The position numbers and the translations under genes are program-made. Below, one piece after another: positions 6,777-12,658 of a stretch of DNA of 12,658 bases. Positions within the stretch are counted from its first letter, which is position 1. The number at the start of each line of letters is the position of its first letter. Below the pieces are notes generated by a model. It saw only the letters and a program-made list of their open reading frames with translations, was not told where the DNA came from and made no database searches. Source of the DNA: an uncultured Kineosporia sp. (GTDB lineage: Bacteria; Actinomycetota; Actinomycetes; Actinomycetales; Kineosporiaceae); the NCBI GenBank assembly GCA_937859855.1, contig CALMAR010000302.1, positions 32,983-45,640 of the forward strand. Reading direction: 5' to 3'.

Positions 6777-8030
6777 TTAGGCCGCCGGTTGCGCCGTGTG
6801 CCCAATGTGCCCGAGCTGGCGCCAGACCAGCACCAAAGTGATGGCCGAGCCGATGAAGGCGAACCAGAACGGGCCGGTCAACCCGAACCAGCTGGCGATC
6901 GGGCCGCCGAGAGCCTGCCCGGCGACCAGGCCGCCGAAGAGGCCGACCCCATAGACGCTGCCGACCCGGCCCTGCAGGTCCTGCGGGACCGCACGCTGGC
7001 GCACCGCCAGGGAGACGGTTCCCCAGACGAAGGCGTACGCACCGAACATCAACACGATCAATATCGCTATCCAGCCGGTGGTGGTGTTGGCCAGCGCCAG
7101 GTGCGTGAGCACTTCCAGCAGCAAGCAGACCCGCATCACCGTGGCCAGTCGCACATGCCGCTCGATCCACCCGTACGAGCTGGTGCCGATCAGGCCGCCG
7201 ATCGCCGCGGCGGTGGTCAGCAGGCCGAATCCAAGCTGGCCCAGGTGCAGGCGCTCGAGGGAGTACAGCACCAGCACCGACCAGGCGGCGCCCCAGGTGA
7301 TGTTGAAGACCAGAATGACCAGGGCCAGGGTGCGAACCGCGGAGTGCCGCCATACCCAGCGCACGCCCTCGACGACGTCGCGCCGGATGTGCGACTCGAC
7401 GCCGGAGCGCGCGACCGCGGGTGGCACCGTCACCTTGGCGATCAGCAGGATGCCGAGCAGAGTGCCCAGTATCTGCACTGCGAAGGGCCACGCCATGCCT
7501 GCGGCGAACAGGAATGCGCCCACCGGCGGCCCGATCAGCTGGTTGGCCACCAGCATGGATGTGAACGTGCGGGCGTTGGCCACGCCGAGGTCGGATGGCG
7601 CTACCACCATCGGCAGCAGCGTCGGCGTGGCCGTGTCGGCGAAGACCTCGCCTGCTCCGAGCACGAACATCGTCACCAGCACGACACCGATCTGCACCCA
7701 GCCGGTGATGATGGCCAAGCACAGCACCGCGACGACAACTGAGCGAGCGGCGTCGGCGATCATCACCAGCCGGCGCCGGTTGACCCGATCCGCGACCGCA
7801 CCGGCGTAGAGGCCGAACAGCAGCCAGGGCAGGCGCTGCAGCAGTGCTGCCGCCGCGACGAGTACCGGGTTACGGCTCTGGCTGGCGACCAGCAGCGGTC
7901 CGGCGGACAGGGCGATACCGTCCCCGATGTTGCCGGCCCAGGATGAGGCCAGCAGCCAGCGGAACGAGCGGCCCAGTCTGGCCGGGGCCAGCACGTCGAA
8001 CAGGCGGGACGGGCGCCGAGTGACGTTCAC
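6777..8030 (-). CDS. MFS transporter (DHA3/EntS-like exporter)
   Basis: A 417-residue integral membrane protein with about 12 hydrophobic segments. The major-facilitator motif A between helices 2 and 3 is visible as GLYAGAVADRVNRRRL (73-88, D81). The long cytoplasmic mid-loop (about 205-225, basic, with SGVESHIRRDVVEGVRWVWRH) and the repeated RxxVPQDLQGRVGSVYGVGL segment in the second half are typical of the EntS/MFS_3 group, which export siderophores, macrolides or other small molecules using the proton gradient. The substrate is not predictable. The first start is GTG at 8030, with no SD before it; a leaderless mRNA is possible but no clean -10 is seen. It converges on the hydrolase gene and diverges from the lipoprotein gene across 64 bp. 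Confidence 0.92.
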   Translation of the reverse strand: MNVTRRPSRLFDVLAPARLGRSFRWLLASSWAGNIGDGIALSAGPLLVASQSRNPVLVAAAALLQRLPWLLFGLYAGAVADRVNRRRLVMIADAARSVVVAVLCLAIITGWVQIGVVLVTMFVLGAGEVFADTATPTLLPMVVAPSDLGVANARTFTSMLVANQLIGPPVGAFLFAAGMAWPFAVQILGTLLGILLIAKVTVPPAVARSGVESHIRRDVVEGVRWVWRHSAVRTLALVILVFNITWGAAWSVLVLYSLERLHLGQLGFGLLTTAAAIGGLIGTSSYGWIERHVRLATVMRVCLLLEVLTHLALANTTTGWIAILIVLMFGAYAFVWGTVSLAVRQRAVPQDLQGRVGSVYGVGLFGGLVAGQALGGPIASWFGLTGPFWFAFIGSAITLVLVWRQLGHIGHTAQPAA

Positions 8031-8035
8031 AAGGT

Positions 8036-8044
8036 TTATCCACA
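8036..8044 (+). promoter_or_regulatory. Perfect DnaA-box sequence TTATCCACA
   Basis: An exact match to the strong DnaA box, 6 bp upstream of the MFS start codon, in the divergent gap with the lipoprotein gene. It is a single copy, so not an origin. It could be a DnaA-titrating or regulatory site, or chance. Confidence 0.4.
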
Positions 8045-8061
8045 GACTGGGTTCGAGCCGG

Positions 8062-8088
8062 TTGAGCGACCGTTTTGTTCACTACAGT
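8062..8088 (+). promoter_or_regulatory. Leaderless-type promoter of the lipoprotein gene
   Basis: TACAGT (8083-8088) fits the actinobacterial -10 TAnnnT and ends exactly 6 bases before the ATG at 8095, so the mRNA would begin at or beside the start codon. TTGAGC (8062-8067), 15 bp further up, is a possible though closely spaced -35. No SD precedes the gene. Confidence 0.6.
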
Positions 8089-8094
8089 TTCGGC

Positions 8095-8673
8095 ATGGAC
8101 GGGGGCCGACGAACGAGCCTAGTGACACCGGTGCTCTCGGCCATGCTGATATTCCTGGGGTTGACCGCCTGCACGGACGACGAGCCTGCGCCTGCTCCGT
8201 CCATTACCTCGTCTGAGCTGCCCACGCCGACCCCCGCGGTGACGGCCACCAAGCCTGTACTTCAGCCGGGCCAGCCCACCGCCGACAGTGCCGTCCAATT
8301 CGTCAAGTACTTCTGGGCCGCTTACAACTACGCCTACGAAACGTATGACACCAGCCTGTTGGAAGCCATCAGCCAGCCCTCCTGCAAATACTGCGCAGCC
8401 AGGGTCAGTGATGTCAAAACCATCTCTAGAAAAAAGACTCAAATCGAGGGATTTGATGCACGTGTGGAAAAAACGTTCCTACCATTTACGAAAATTGTAG
8501 ATCGTGCAGAGGTAGTAAGTCAGACGACCCAAGACCCTGGTGTGGCGATTTCTTCCACTGGAATGAAGAAAGACTTGCCTGGATTCAAGAGTGTGCGCTT
8601 CACCTTCGCCCTAGATTGGACGGGCGAGAACTGGGCTGTCCATGGCGTGGGTTTCTCGAGCGGATCAGGGTAA
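8095..8673 (+). CDS. Putative lipoprotein, resembles actinobacterial DUF6318 family
   Basis: A 192-residue secreted protein of unknown function. It has a signal sequence with a basic start (GGRR), a hydrophobic core (about 8-24) and a lipobox L-T-A-C with lipidated C26. A Pro/Thr/Ser-rich tether (about 31-60) comes next, then a globular domain (about 63-192) with VQFVKYFWAAYNYAYETYDT (67-86) and a C97-x2-C100 pair. This layout recalls DUF6318 lipoproteins; the match is from memory and unverified. The ATG at 8095 is chosen over in-frame starts back to 7927 because the signal peptide and the leaderless -10 both fit it. It is followed 4 bp later by a secreted PKD-like protein. The second half is much more AT-rich than the window, with many A/T-ending codons. 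Confidence 0.75.
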   Translation: MDGGRRTSLVTPVLSAMLIFLGLTACTDDEPAPAPSITSSELPTPTPAVTATKPVLQPGQPTADSAVQFVKYFWAAYNYAYETYDTSLLEAISQPSCKYCAARVSDVKTISRKKTQIEGFDARVEKTFLPFTKIVDRAEVVSQTTQDPGVAISSTGMKKDLPGFKSVRFTFALDWTGENWAVHGVGFSSGSG

Positions 8674-8677
8674 TCCT

Positions 8678-9541
8678 ATGGTTGGAAAATTGGTCCTGGT
8701 CAGCGGGGCTGTATTATTCATGATTGGTCTGGCTGGGCCAGCCATAGCCGATTCTGATCCGTCAGTGCCAATCGGAGCTAATGCCGGACTTCGAGATGCT
8801 CAGGCTAATGTATGGGCAACTCAATCCGCGCGGCAGGCCGTCAGGAATGTTAGTAGCGGAACAGTGTTTGTAAAGTTGCTCACTTCTTATCAGGTAATCT
8901 GCGAATACAACTCATCTCCTCATCCCCGAAACGCTTACGCCGTGGCCAGTGTCTGTCACCAAGCCTCTTCGCTATGTCCGACGACGGATCCGGATCGGCC
9001 AAGGGTGGCTGTATGGGTGATGCGAGCGCCTGCGATGCCGCCACCCGGTCCGAACGACTGGGTGAATACCGGAGTGATTGCCTGCCGTTCGTCCGCTATC
9101 GCCGAGCCCGAGATCGTGGTGACGCAGGAGCAGTTCCGGCGGCTGCCGATCCCGGCACCGCAGATCTTGATCCAGCCGCCGGATCGGTTGACGCTGATCA
9201 ACATCGACACCAACCTGCTGACCACCAGGAAACCGGTGACCCTGCCCACCACGATTCTGGGTCAGCCAGTGCGGGTCCGGGCCACGCCAGCGACTTACTC
9301 CTGGCGCTATGGCGACGGGCACGCCCTGACCACTCCTGACCCGGGCGACCTGTATCCGCACATGCCGACCGCTCACATCTACACCGTGCCTGGCATCTAC
9401 ACGGTCGAGCTGACCACCACCTTCACCGGCGAGTTCTCCGTTGGCGGCGGCCCGTGGCAGCCGGTCGACGGCACGGCCAGCACCACCAGCCGCCCGATCA
9501 TCGTCACCGCCGAAGAGCGCCGCGCGGTCATCACCGGCTGA
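8678..9541 (+). CDS. Secreted protein with PKD-like domain
   Basis: A 287-residue exported protein of unknown role, likely extracytoplasmic. A signal peptide occupies about 1-25 (GPAIA/DSD as likely cleavage). A central region contains four cysteines (C75, C93, C100, C136) that could form disulfides. A C-terminal PKD-like beta-sandwich (about 200-278) includes YSWRYGDG and HIYTVPGIYTVELTTTF, the sequence type that mediates protein or carbohydrate contacts. Start: ATG at 8678 with AGGG upstream, placing the signal peptide at the N-terminus; an in-frame ATG at 8642 inside the previous gene is less likely. The spacing of 4 bp makes an operon with the lipoprotein gene. The first 90 codons are AT-rich and include a rare TTA leucine codon (codon 13); from about 8960 onward GC is normal. 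Confidence 0.8.
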   Translation: MVGKLVLVSGAVLFMIGLAGPAIADSDPSVPIGANAGLRDAQANVWATQSARQAVRNVSSGTVFVKLLTSYQVICEYNSSPHPRNAYAVASVCHQASSLCPTTDPDRPRVAVWVMRAPAMPPPGPNDWVNTGVIACRSSAIAEPEIVVTQEQFRRLPIPAPQILIQPPDRLTLINIDTNLLTTRKPVTLPTTILGQPVRVRATPATYSWRYGDGHALTTPDPGDLYPHMPTAHIYTVPGIYTVELTTTFTGEFSVGGGPWQPVDGTASTTSRPIIVTAEERRAVITG

Positions 9542-9592
9542 CCGGCTGACCAGCTGCGGCGAGGCCCAACCCGGCCACCCGGCCGTGAGAGC

Positions 9593-10483
9593 TCAGACGA
9601 AGCCGGGCACGCCCTCCCAGGCCAGGCCTGGCTCCGGCGCGTCGTCGTTCAGAACCTGCGCCTCGATCAGCCCGTATGGCCGGTCTCCGGCGATGAACAC
9701 TTCGTTCGGGTTGTCCAGGCCGAACGGCGACAGGTCAGCCAGATAGTGATGCTTGTTCGGCATGGACAGCCGGATCTCGGCGACGTCCGGAAATTTCTCC
9801 AGCACGGCCGATCCCATCGCGAAGAGCGTCTGCTGCAGGGCCAGGCTGTGCGTCGAGGCAAACGTCTCCAGCAGCAGAGTGCGCACCGCACCATAGATCT
9901 CGCCGTAAGCCGGTTCATCGCGATACCGCCAGCGGGCAGTCATCTGCGTCGCCAGGATCCGATCATTGGTCTCGGCCAGCGTCGTGTACCGGTCCCGCGG
10001 AAAGCCCCAGAACTCCGAACCGGCCGACTTCAGCACCACCGCATCGGACAAGCCGGAGACCACCCAGGTCTGATCGCCGTCCATGGTCACGATCGTGGTC
10101 CGGCACTCGCCGCCCGGCTTCAGGAACGCGTGGTCGTGCTCGACGCCGTCCACCGTGATCCGTTGCCAGGCATAGGAATCGATGGCGATCCGGCAACCGT
10201 TGATGGCCGGCAGCGACTGGATGAAATGCTTCCCGAGCCGGATGGCGAAGTCTTCCGGCTCAGCCACCCCGAACTCCCGGGCGAAGGCGTAGACCGTGTT
10301 CTTCTGAGTGTCCGTGGCCAGCACGTTCGAGTTGTCCCCGGCCGTGTGCGCGGACTCGAAATCCCCTCGCAACTGGCTGGTTACGTTGAAGTCAGTGATC
10401 ACGTGCCGGGGGCTCGAACGGTCGACGTGCACCAGCCGGACCTCGGCCTTGCCGTACTGGTTCTTGCCCAGGACGATGCTCAT
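9593..10483 (-). CDS. Urate oxidase (uricase)
   Basis: Cofactor-free oxidation of urate by O2 to 5-hydroxyisourate plus H2O2 in purine breakdown. The 296-residue tandem tunnelling-fold protein has the expected landmarks: YGKAEVRLV with the catalytic lysine K12, NVLATDTQKNTVY (53-65) with T57-D58, the substrate-stacking F158 and R175 (FWGFPRDRYTTLAETNDR), Q218 and the NKHHY motif (N243, H245) of the Lys-Thr-His catalytic triad. The start is clear: GAGGGAG lies 6 bases before the ATG, inside the end of the HIU hydrolase gene, whose stop is 2 bases away. It is third in an operon and ends opposite the converging PKD-protein gene. The C-terminus lacks an SKL-type targeting signal, as expected in bacteria. 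All key residues are present, so it should be active. Confidence 0.97.
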   Translation of the reverse strand: MSIVLGKNQYGKAEVRLVHVDRSSPRHVITDFNVTSQLRGDFESAHTAGDNSNVLATDTQKNTVYAFAREFGVAEPEDFAIRLGKHFIQSLPAINGCRIAIDSYAWQRITVDGVEHDHAFLKPGGECRTTIVTMDGDQTWVVSGLSDAVVLKSAGSEFWGFPRDRYTTLAETNDRILATQMTARWRYRDEPAYGEIYGAVRTLLLETFASTHSLALQQTLFAMGSAVLEKFPDVAEIRLSMPNKHHYLADLSPFGLDNPNEVFIAGDRPYGLIEAQVLNDDAPEPGLAWEGVPGFV

Positions 10484-10485
10484 GA

Positions 10486-10827
10486 TCAGCTCCCTCGATA
10501 GGTTGAGTACGCATACGGCGCCAGCAGAAGCGGTACGTGGTAGTGCGACTCGTCATCATCGACGGTGAAAGCGATGAGTACCTCTGGATAGAAGCAGGAC
10601 TTGCCCTGCCCAGCGAACCAGTCTCCGGTGCCGAACCTCAACTGATAGGCCCCGGGCGACAACTCGCCCATCCCCCAGTCGGTGACCCGGCCATCCGCGT
10701 TCGTGTAGGCGGTGGCCAGCACGCGCTGAGCCCCAGCCACCCCTGGCCCCGAGCGGACCGTGATCTGGATCCCGGCCGCCGGTTTTCCGGTCGAACTGTC
10801 CAGCACGTGGGTCGAGAGCGTGGCCAT
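10486..10827 (-). CDS. uraH: 5-hydroxyisourate hydrolase (transthyretin-like)
   Basis: Hydrolyses 5-hydroxyisourate, the uricase product, to OHCU. At 113 residues it is the normal length for the transthyretin-like homotetramer. It shows the family N-terminus LSTHVLD (H7), R47 in ADGR, HYHVPLLL (95-102, H97) and the diagnostic C-terminal YRGS (110-113); H7, R47, H97 and the terminal serine form the active site. Its start shares one base with the stop of the decarboxylase gene (TGATG), and uricase starts 2 bp after its own stop, so all three are translationally coupled. There is no signal peptide, so it is cytoplasmic. Confidence 0.96.
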   Translation of the reverse strand: MATLSTHVLDSSTGKPAAGIQITVRSGPGVAGAQRVLATAYTNADGRVTDWGMGELSPGAYQLRFGTGDWFAGQGKSCFYPEVLIAFTVDDDESHYHVPLLLAPYAYSTYRGS

Positions 10828-11381
10828 CAGGGCACGTCCTCTTCGGCCAGCTGCATCAGCAGGCTGTCCAGCCGCAGCTGCGCAATCTGAGCCAGCTGAT
10901 CCCGCACGATCGAGCTCTCGGCCGCCGGATCATTGGTCAGCCGGGCCGCCAGTGCCTCCAGGATCTGCGGTCCCGACCGGCCCGCCGCCCGGATCAGAAA
11001 CACCTGGCCGAAACGCTCCTCGTAGGCCCGGTTGCCCTCGGTCAGCCGCAGCGCCAGATCGGCGTCCCCAGTATCCACCGAGCGCTGCTCGTCCCGGGAA
11101 TGGGCGGCGTCCGCCCCGCTGCCGGACGGCCGTTCCCCGATCCGCGGATGCCGCGACATCGCGCTGGCGAAATCCGCATCGTCCAGCACCAGCCCGAACC
11201 GGTAGGCCATGGCCAGCAGACTCTCCCGATCGGGGTAAGGCCTGCCCGCCAGCACGGACGCGGCCCAGCTGGGAGCATTCAGGCAGCTGCACAGCCGTTC
11301 GGTGGCCTGGTCGATCGGCAGGGCATTGAACGCGTCCATGCCGGCGGCGGGGGAGACCGGCGGGACCTGGGGTTCGTTCAC
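10827..11381 (-). CDS. uraD: OHCU decarboxylase
   Basis: Converts 2-oxo-4-hydroxy-4-carboxy-5-ureidoimidazoline to (S)-allantoin, completing urate to allantoin. The 184-residue all-helical protein shows FNALP near the start, SRHPRIGE (76-83) with the catalytic H78, the DEQ motif (97-99) with E98, and NRAYEERFGQVFLIRAAGRS (117-136), where the usual F-x-x-A-x-x-GR phosphate/ureido loop is found. Two starts are possible: GTG at 11381 with AAGG 4 bases upstream (chosen), or ATG at 11339, which gives 170 residues, nearer the family norm, but has no SD. An ATG at 11456 is also in frame and gives an atypical extension. It is the first gene of the urate operon. Confidence 0.93.
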   Translation of the reverse strand: MNEPQVPPVSPAAGMDAFNALPIDQATERLCSCLNAPSWAASVLAGRPYPDRESLLAMAYRFGLVLDDADFASAMSRHPRIGERPSGSGADAAHSRDEQRSVDTGDADLALRLTEGNRAYEERFGQVFLIRAAGRSGPQILEALAARLTNDPAAESSIVRDQLAQIAQLRLDSLLMQLAEEDVP

Positions 11382-11450
11382 CGCGCCTTCTCTCGTCCCG
11401 GGATTGCGAGCATCATCTGGCTCATCGTTTCGCTCCAGCCGTTGACCACC

Positions 11451-11463
11451 GTGCATCGTGCAT
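11451..11463. promoter_or_regulatory. GTGCAT direct repeat in the uraD/dienelactone-hydrolase divergent region
   Basis: GTGCAT occurs twice with a 7-bp period. It lies in the 171-bp gap (11382-11552) and between a plus-strand TTGACC (11442-11447) and TGTCCT (11465-11470), a weak promoter-like pair with a 17-bp spacer. It is a possible operator for either divergent unit. No urate-regulator gene is adjacent, and I see nothing else clear in this gap. Confidence 0.25.
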
Positions 11464-11540
11464 GTGTCCTCGGTGTTGCCGGGGGCTTCTCGCGCAGGTT
11501 ACTGGGATTCGCCCGGGCCGCAGACGGTGAGCAGACCCGG

Positions 11541-11546
11541 CACAAT
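11541..11546 (+). promoter_or_regulatory. Possible leaderless -10 of the dienelactone hydrolase gene
   Basis: CACAAT ends exactly 6 bases before the ATG at 11553, the same geometry as the lipoprotein promoter. There is no SD and no convincing -35. Confidence 0.4.
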
Positions 11547-11552
11547 CCCGCC

Positions 11553-12293
11553 ATGGAGACCATTGATCTGTCCAGCAGTCCGGTCGGCGGAACATCGGAG
11601 GGCCTGCGCGGATATCTGGCCCGGCCGCCGGGGCCCGGTCCCTGGCCCGGGCTGGTGGTGATCTTCGAGATCTTCGGGGCGGACGACGCCAACCTCGAAC
11701 TGCTGGAGCACGCGGCGTCGCTGGGTTACCTGGCCCTGATGCCGGACCTGTATTCGCAGGGCGGGGTGCGGCGCTGCCTGGTCAGCACCTTCCGGGCCCT
11801 GGGCGCCGGTCGAGGTCGTCCGTTCCAGGACATCGAGGCGGCGCGTCAGTGGCTGACCGCCTCCCCCGATTGCACCGGCGCGGTGGGGTCGCTCGGTTTC
11901 TGCCTGGGTGGGGCCTTCGCGCTGGTCTCGGCCAATCGGGGCTTCGACGCCACCGCCTCCAACTATGGCCAGCTGCCGAAGGATCTCGACGCGGCGCTGC
12001 GAGGCGCCTGCCCGATCGTGGGCAACTACGGAGGCAGTGACAGCAGTCAGAAGGGAGCCGCCGGCAAGCTGGACAAGGCATTGACCGGGCTCGGCATCGA
12101 GCACGACATCAAGGAGTACCCCGAGGCCGGCCACAGCTTCATGAACCCGTTCGAGAACGGCCCGAAGGTACTCCGGCCCATCCTCCGGCGGTTCAACGTG
12201 GGCCCGAAGCCAGCCGAGGCAGCGGACGCCTGGGCCCGGATCGATGCATTCTTCGCCGATCACCTGCGGGGCGGGAACAGCCCGCACGAATGA
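11553..12293 (+). CDS. Dienelactone hydrolase family protein
   Basis: A 246-residue alpha/beta hydrolase of the carboxymethylenebutenolidase family, which opens dienelactones in aromatic degradation; many actinobacterial members have unknown substrates. The cysteine nucleophile is C117 in GFCLGG, the histidine is H194 in EAGHSFMN, E39 in VIFEIFG matches the family glutamate that primes the cysteine, and D163 in GNYGGSD is the likely acid. ATG 11553 is chosen over longer frames back to 11100 because the family N-terminus (METIDL...) starts here and a -10-like hexamer ends 6 bases upstream. It has no aromatic-pathway neighbours and is divergent from the urate operon. It is cytoplasmic, with no signal peptide. 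Confidence 0.92.
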   Translation: METIDLSSSPVGGTSEGLRGYLARPPGPGPWPGLVVIFEIFGADDANLELLEHAASLGYLALMPDLYSQGGVRRCLVSTFRALGAGRGRPFQDIEAARQWLTASPDCTGAVGSLGFCLGGAFALVSANRGFDATASNYGQLPKDLDAALRGACPIVGNYGGSDSSQKGAAGKLDKALTGLGIEHDIKEYPEAGHSFMNPFENGPKVLRPILRRFNVGPKPAEAADAWARIDAFFADHLRGGNSPHE

Positions 12294-12299
12294 GAGAAT
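12294..12299 (+). promoter_or_regulatory. Possible leaderless -10 of the methyltransferase gene
   Basis: GAGAAT begins right after the dienelactone hydrolase stop and ends 6 bases before the GTG at 12306. No SD is present, so independent leaderless transcription is plausible. Confidence 0.4.
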
Positions 12300-12305
12300 C
12301 GGCGG

Positions 12306-12658
12306 GTGACCGAGCCGCTGGAGGACGCGCTGCAGCAGTTGCGGCCGCTGCTGCTCGACAGCCGGGGCCTGATCCGGGCCATCGCGGCCGGCCGCCAGCG
12401 CAACACGCAGCCCAGCGTGGCCCGGGCCGAGCTTCGCCCGGTCGACCTGAAGACCGGCCGCCGCCTGCAGCTGACGACCAGCGACGGCCGGACCCCAGCG
12501 GTGCGCAACCTGGATCCGGCCCAGGCCGTGACGGTGGTCGACGATCTGCTGGCCGAGCCGTTCGGGTCCTGGCATGTGCAGACCGGCGAGCAGACGATTC
12601 AGCTGCGGGTGACCAAGAGCGGGCAGGCCCAGGTGCATCGCGAAGCCAACTCGGCCGC
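12306..12658 (+). CDS. Probable class I SAM-dependent methyltransferase, N-terminal part only
   Basis: An open frame from GTG runs off the right edge after 117 codons, with strong actinobacterial codon use. The visible N-terminus (LLLDSRGLIRAIAAGRQR, RAELRPVDLKTGRRLQL, LLAEPFGSWHVQT, IQLRVTKSGQAQVHR) resembles the N-terminal domain of a family annotated in actinobacteria as SAM-dependent methyltransferases. The SAM-binding motifs would lie downstream and are not in view, so the enzymatic call rests on recollection of that N-terminus. It lies 12 bp after the dienelactone hydrolase stop. Confidence 0.6.
   Translation, partial: MTEPLEDALQQLRPLLLDSRGLIRAIAAGRQRNTQPSVARAELRPVDLKTGRRLQLTTSDGRTPAVRNLDPAQAVTVVDDLLAEPFGSWHVQTGEQTIQLRVTKSGQAQVHREANSA

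Noticed and set aside
6457..7722. Minus-strand open frame (421 codons) overlapping the MFS and hydrolase genes
   Set aside because: It is a frame-shifted shadow of the MFS gene with a low-complexity Arg/Ala/Gly product and no start signal.
8036..8044. Replication origin
   Set aside because: There is only one DnaA box, no AT-rich unwinding region, and no dnaA, dnaN or rpmH nearby.
9542..9592. Terminator between the PKD-protein and uricase genes
   Set aside because: Only a 4-bp GGCC/GGCC stem is visible, too weak to call.
11499..12638. Minus-strand open frame (379 codons) opposite the dienelactone hydrolase
   Set aside because: It is antisense to a gene with a full catalytic set and has no recognisable domain.

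Overview
The window looks like chromosomal DNA from a high-GC actinobacterium. Real genes have strong G/C preference at third codon positions and many GTG starts. Several starts sit 6 bases after a -10-like hexamer with no Shine-Dalgarno (SD), as in leaderless actinobacterial mRNAs. The gene families also fit: an LCP cell-wall ligase, an MmyB-type regulator, a proline-rich lipoprotein paired with a secreted PKD-like protein, and SoxR with a non-enteric neighbourhood. I cannot name a genus. There are no rRNAs, tRNAs, insertion sequences or CRISPR arrays.

Layout from left to right. (1) 1-876 is the N-terminal part of an LCP-family transferase, cut by the window edge. (2) 1013-3164, minus strand, holds malate synthase A (aceB) preceded by soxR. 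(3) 3240-4972, plus strand, holds an SDR oxidoreductase overlapping by 4 bp with a divergent QueA-like protein. These two diverge from soxR across 75 bp that contains a SoxR-type overlong-spacer promoter. (4) 4983-6717 is an MmyB-type HTH regulator divergent from an alpha/beta hydrolase. (5) 6777-8030, minus strand, is an MFS exporter. (6) 8095-9541, plus strand, is a lipoprotein plus secreted PKD-like protein pair with an unusually AT-rich core. (7) 9593-11381, minus strand, is a tight urate-to-allantoin operon: OHCU decarboxylase, HIU hydrolase, uricase. (8) 11553-12658, plus strand, is a dienelactone hydrolase family protein followed by the start of a probable methyltransferase.

How the genes may work together. 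The three purine genes encode the three consecutive steps from urate to (S)-allantoin. Allantoin breakdown eventually gives glyoxylate, which malate synthase consumes. No allantoinase, allantoicase or isocitrate lyase is present here, so that link is inference. The soxR region is the most interesting regulatory unit: the redox sensor appears to control, from one shared operator, both itself and an SDR/QueA-like pair.

Most of the window is ordinary metabolism. The best candidate for something little described is the SoxR-controlled SDR/QueA-like cassette, because the QueA-like protein has lost several signature residues of the queuosine enzyme.
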